This document shows positions 60,084 through 64,000 of a stretch of DNA of 64,000 bases, in pieces (position 1 is the stretch's first letter; each line of letters begins with the position of its first letter). Position numbers and translations under genes: made by a program. The notes under the pieces are model-generated. The model did no database searches. It was given only the letters and a program-made list of their open reading frames with translations, and was not told where the DNA came from. This stretch comes from Chrysemys picta bellii (lineage: Eukaryota; Chordata; Testudines; Emydidae). The DNA is taken from assembly GCF_011386835.1 (NCBI RefSeq), contig NC_088809.1:17762637-17826636 (forward strand), written 5' to 3'.

Positions 60084-61718
60084 TAAAGTCTAAGAACAGG
60101 GCTTAATTTGTGCCAGAGTTGAGCCCTGGCACCTCTAGGCTTGGCAGTTCTTAGCCCCGGACCTCTGGACTTGCTGCAGCCGTTGTGAAAGTAAAAAAAT
60201 TGCTCGAGCCCTGGCCCCAGCACCTCTTTCATTAAAAAAGAAGCGCTGTCTAAGAGGCATTGTGACAATGCCTAGTTGGCCAAAGTACCTTGGGTTTTGT
60301 GAATGGCGAAGGAGTTTGGATTTTCACACACAAGAGCTAAACTGACCTGAGTCTTTTTTGCCATTTATCCAGTCAACTAGGTGATCAATGAGACTTCACT
60401 TTTTTTCCGCCCATCTGGCGGATAATGGGCTCTCATAAATATCCAACACAGTGGCTGTCACAGAAGTCTGGGAATCAGGATTTCCCCTCAGTCTTGGTTA
60501 CCCCATATATACAATTGGAATCCTTCACTCTAGGCATGGCTATGCGGGTTAATTCATTCAGGTGTCATAAGATTGTTGGCTGGAAGCCACTAGGTCCTAG
60601 CGGGGGTGTGTGTGTGTGTGATTTTTTTAAAAATAAATATATATATAAAAATTCCATGGTATAATTAATATATTAAACTGTTTCTAGATTAGGTGTCAGC
60701 ATACTCCTTGTTCCCTTTCCTCCATCTGTGCCTGGCAAACTGGAGGACTTGTGGGGGAACCTCTTTTTCTTTCCTCCCCAGTCTCTTGATGTGGTTTCTA
60801 TTTTGGGAGTTACTTTCCATCTGACCTATGCACAGAAGGCTTCAGTTAGTAGGTCAAGCAGAGAGATCCAGCGGAGAAAGGAGAAAAACCAGGAGGTGCT
60901 GACTGGGAAGGACTCTGGCTGGAGTGATCCAGGGAAGAGGATGGCACAGGGGAATTTCTCCCAGCTGCGGAAGCGGTACAGAAGCATGAGAACCAGTGTG
61001 AGTTGTGGCAATCCTTCTAAAGTCTATCATGCACCTGGGAAACCTCTGTGTTACATGCTGATGGAAGCTGACTCTTGGCAGCAGAGTGCTGAGTGAAAGC
61101 GTATCACCTTTGCATTAAAGTATGCCACAAAATGATACGCAGTCCTGCATTGGCTGCTTTAGTTGAATCTGGAACAGATGAGAATTAGTTTTGGTATGTG
61201 GAGCCATGTGAAGTCAAGCATATTTTTTGCAAGGTTCCCTTGTGTTGTAACATGGGGGGGGGGGGCGGAAGCGCATATGGGGCAATTTGGTCTGGCAGGA
61301 TGTTGCAGTATTTGGCCCCGTGCTGCTGTAAATTAACATAACTTGCAACAAACTATAGTCTCTCCGTAGTGTATTGCAGTATGCAGCATGGCATTGCAGC
61401 CAACCAGGTTAATCTGAATTGCAATGCATTGTCTCACTGTCTTGTTGGCTCATGTTACTGTAAATCAGTAATGTATATCAAACAGTACTTTTCTATAACT
61501 CTAAGTGCAAATCCCTTAGACTTGTAACCCTACAGATATATTTTTGAACGACTATACAGCCCAAATATTTTGGTTCTGTTAGTGTAATTAAAAAGCCTGC
61601 TAAAATCTCTTCTGAAGATCTGCAAGGGGCAGACCCGTTGGAAGCTGTTACAAAAACTACAGCAACATATCCATTTGCTTGAGTAAAGCCCTTTGCAACA
61701 ATCAAAGACTCTATAATT

Positions 61719-62903
61719 TAGGGTTACCATATTTAAAAAATAGAAAAAGAGGACACTCCACGGGGCCCTGGCCCCGCCCCTTTCCCACCCCCTTCTCCGC
61801 CCCTTCCCCACCCCAACTGCGCCCATTCCCCAAAGTCCCCGCCCTAACTCCCCCTCCTCCCTCCCAGCCACATGAAAAGGGCTGCCCAAGCGCTACCGGC
61901 TTCACGGTTTGCCGGGCAGCCTCCAGACCCTGCGCCCCCGGCTGGCGCTTCCCCAGCACAGCTGGAGCCCGGGATGGGAAGCGCCCAGCCAGGGGCGCAG
62001 GGTCTGGAGGCTGCCTGGCAAACCCATGAAGCCGGTAGCGCTCGGGCTTCGGGCAGCCCCTATGCCTCTGGACCCCGCGCCCCCGGCCGGGCACTTCCCC
62101 TCCCGGGCTCCAGCTGCTCTGCTCCTCCCCTGACTCTTTGGCTCTGTTTAAGAGCCAAGCTGCCTGAGCGCTACCGGCTTCGGGCAGCCCCCTTGCCTCC
62201 AGACCCTGCGCCGCCGGAGCAGAGAAGCTGGAGCCCGGGAAGGGAAGTGCCTGGCTGGCGGCTCGGGGTCCGGAGGCACGGGGGCTGCCCAAAGCCGGTA
62301 GCACTGGCTCGGGCAGCTTGGCTCTTAAACAGAGCTGAAGAGTCAGGGGAGGATCAGAGCAGCTGGAACCCGGGAGGGGAAGTGCCCGGCCGGGGGCGCA
62401 GGGTCTGGAGGCAGCCCGGCAAACCATGAAGCCGGTAGCGCTTGGGCTTTGGGCAGCCCCTATGCCTCTGGACCCTGCGCACCCGGCCGGGCACTTTCCC
62501 TCCCGGGCTCCAGCTGCTCTGCTCCTCCCCGGACTCAGACTTCGGCTCTGTTTAAGAGCCAAGCTGCCCGAGCCAGCGCTACCGGCTTCGGGCAGCCCCC
62601 GTGCCTCCGGACCCCAGCCGCCGGAGCAGAGCAGCTGGAGCCTGGGAAGGGAAGTGCCCGGCCGGCGGCTGGGGTCCGGAGGCACGGGGCTGCCCGAAGC
62701 CGGTAGCGCTGGCTCGGGCAGCTTGGCTCTTAAACAGAGCCGAAGTCTGAGTCCGGGGAGGAGCAGAGCAGCCGCGGGAGAGGAAGTGCCCCTCCGGTAT
62801 TTTTCCCGGACGTGTTCGGCTTTTTGGCAATTCCCCCCGGACGGGGGTTTGATTGCCGAAAAGCCGGACATGTCCGGGAAAAACCGGACGTATGGTAACC
62901 CTA
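61719..62903. mobile_element. 1.2-kb TA-target MITE with GC-rich internally repeated body
   Basis: TA-flanked ends GGGTTACCATAT and ATACGTCCGG-type complement (...GTATGGTAACCC) are inverted repeats related to the GGGTGACCAGA family. Inside, a GC-rich module ('gctaccggcttcgggcagcc', 'gcttggctcttaaacagagc', 'gagcccgggaagggaagtgc') occurs several times in both orientations. Stop-poor GC-rich repeats give open frames of 423 codons on one strand and 185/160 on the other, with no protein motif. Confidence 0.85.
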
Positions 62904-63019
62904 TATAATTACATCTGTGAGCCCATTCCGAGTGGTTATTGGCATCTGTGAGGCTTTCAAAGCAGCTCCTAGATCTGACCATACAATTTGGCTGAAGTTT
63001 GATTTTCAGCTCAAAGGTG

Positions 63020-63237
63020 CAGGGCCGGCTCCAGGCACCAGCTTGTCAAGCAGGTGCTTGGGGCGGCCGCTCTGGAGAAGGGCGGCACGTCCAGGTATTT
63101 GGCGGCAATTCGGCGGATGGTCCCTCACTCCGCTTCAGAGCGAAGGACTTCCCGCCGAATTGCCGCCGCAGATCGCGGCTTTTTTTTTTTTTTTTTTTTG
63201 GCTGCTTGGGGCGGCCAAAACCCTGGAGCCGGCCCTG
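63020..63237. mobile_element. hAT-like MITE with perfect 8-bp target duplication
   Basis: Ends CAGGGCCGGCTCCAGG and CCTGGAGCCGGCCCTG are perfect inverted repeats. The direct repeat CAAAGGTG flanks it exactly (63012-63019 and 63238-63245). The interior has a T-run at 63180-63199 and the mirrored 'cttggggcggcc'. Its intact ends suggest a relatively young insertion. Confidence 0.93.
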
Positions 63238-64000
63238 CAAAGGTGACTGTGGAAGAACTGACTTTCCTAATGGGAAGGTGGAAATGCTGTAGGAAAAGAA
63301 CTTGGATCCATCCTAGCTTCTCTCTGAATGCCAGTTCATGAGCTGAAAGCAACCAGAAGCCAAGCTGCTTGGTACCAAACGCTTCTGCTAACTTGTGGAT
63401 TAGGCCAGCCTGAGAATCTGATGTCTTTAATTTAGTACACTTTGGTTTATGTATTTGCTCTGCATCTGAGTTTTCATCCTGTGGGCTCAGGAGCCAAAAT
63501 CCACTTTGTGGGGGCATTTACATGAGCTGGGCTGTACCTGATGTTGGAAATTAAACACTAGCATTTGGTTTGAATTCCATGTTCCCCACATTGTTTATGA
63601 GGCTAGTACTAACAGAGAGCCACAGGAACTGATTATGTTAAAAGAAAGAAAAACCTCTTTCAGCCTGCACCTGTTCTCAGATTTTGTTTGGCAAAGCTTT
63701 ATTCTATTATGCTTCTACGTATGGGGTCTGCACTATATGATCAGGGGAGGGGGCAGGGGAAGAGAAATTTCCCATTTAAATTCATCCCATTTGTTACAGC
63801 CTATCACAACCACTAACTTATGTTCAACACTAATATTACTTAGTGACAAATACTAACTCGGGTGTTCTGCAGTTTCAGTTGGGTATGGCAGGCTTATTCT
63901 TTTCCTTTCCTAAACTGCTTGTAGTATTGCTTTGAGCTGTTAAACGGCTGCTCTGTTTGTCATAGAGGTTTCTGAATTTTGCTTCACTCACTACTGATAT

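Larger units (their letters stand above)
52765..64000 (+). other. COL26A1: COL26A1 intron 1 (5' part)
   Basis: No exon encoding the EMI domain (Cys-rich, starting with HWCHH-like text in relatives) is found before the window end, consistent with a very long first intron. It contains MITEs listed separately and old SINE traces. A frame of 122 codons at 60728-61096 has no recognisable motif and is not supported. Confidence 0.7.

Noticed and set aside
60728..61096. 122-codon frame in COL26A1 intron 1
   Set aside because: No recognised domain, no splice context and no relation to the EMI domain expected in the next exon.
61711..62982. 423-codon minus-strand open frame
   Set aside because: It coincides with a TA-flanked MITE whose GC-rich modules lack stops on both strands; the peptide is low-complexity and repeats with the DNA modules.

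Overview
This is a vertebrate nuclear genomic window with sparse, intron-split genes embedded in old transposon remnants. Abundant CR1-type LINE fragments, a tRNA-headed SINE with a CR1-like tail, many hAT-like and TA-target MITEs, MIR-like SINEs and one intact-looking solo LTR point to a reptile, most likely a turtle (inferred from repeat flavour; no species assignment is possible).

Two genes are firmly identified. IFT22 (RABL5, a Rab-like small GTPase of the intraflagellar transport B complex) lies complete on the minus strand in five coding exons between 32861 (start codon) and 28141 (stop), 186 codons, with a GC-rich promoter at about 32515-33060. The first coding exon of COL26A1 (EMID2, collagen XXVI) lies on the plus strand at 52613-52764; the remaining ~11 kb to the window end is its first intron. 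The divergent IFT22(-)/COL26A1(+) order is the one I recall for human 7q22.1.

A third, unrecognised gene is predicted on the plus strand from four phase-compatible exons (18394-18430, 19899-20054, 20524-20594, 23869-23922) and a poly(A) signal at 24043. It encodes the C-terminal part of a single-pass membrane protein with a cysteine-rich transmembrane end and a basic cytoplasmic tail. A 1147-bp solo LTR with a perfect 5-bp target duplication sits in its last intron.

Layout: 1-4960 intergenic with a degenerating minisatellite split by a CR1 insertion; 4961-5440 CpG island without an assigned gene; 5441-18393 repeat-rich non-coding DNA; 18394-24060 the membrane-protein gene; 24061-28140 intergenic with a 0.9-kb CR1; 28141-32861 IFT22; 33112-33400 a 67-bp minisatellite just upstream of IFT22; 34690-35165 an orphan GC-rich island; 35166-52000 repeat-rich intergenic DNA including a broken hAT transposase-like gene between inverted repeats (49267-50757) and a perfect 113-bp-arm hairpin insertion (51471-51754); 52000-64000 COL26A1 promoter, exon 1 and intron 1, with five hAT-like/TA MITEs.

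The most unusual signal is that two unrelated high-copy repeat families (copies at 51471-51754 and 42145-42381) share both a hairpin-plus-tail insertion structure and a hammerhead-like core (CTGAAGA ... GAAAGCTY) whose flanking helices differ in sequence but keep their base pairing.
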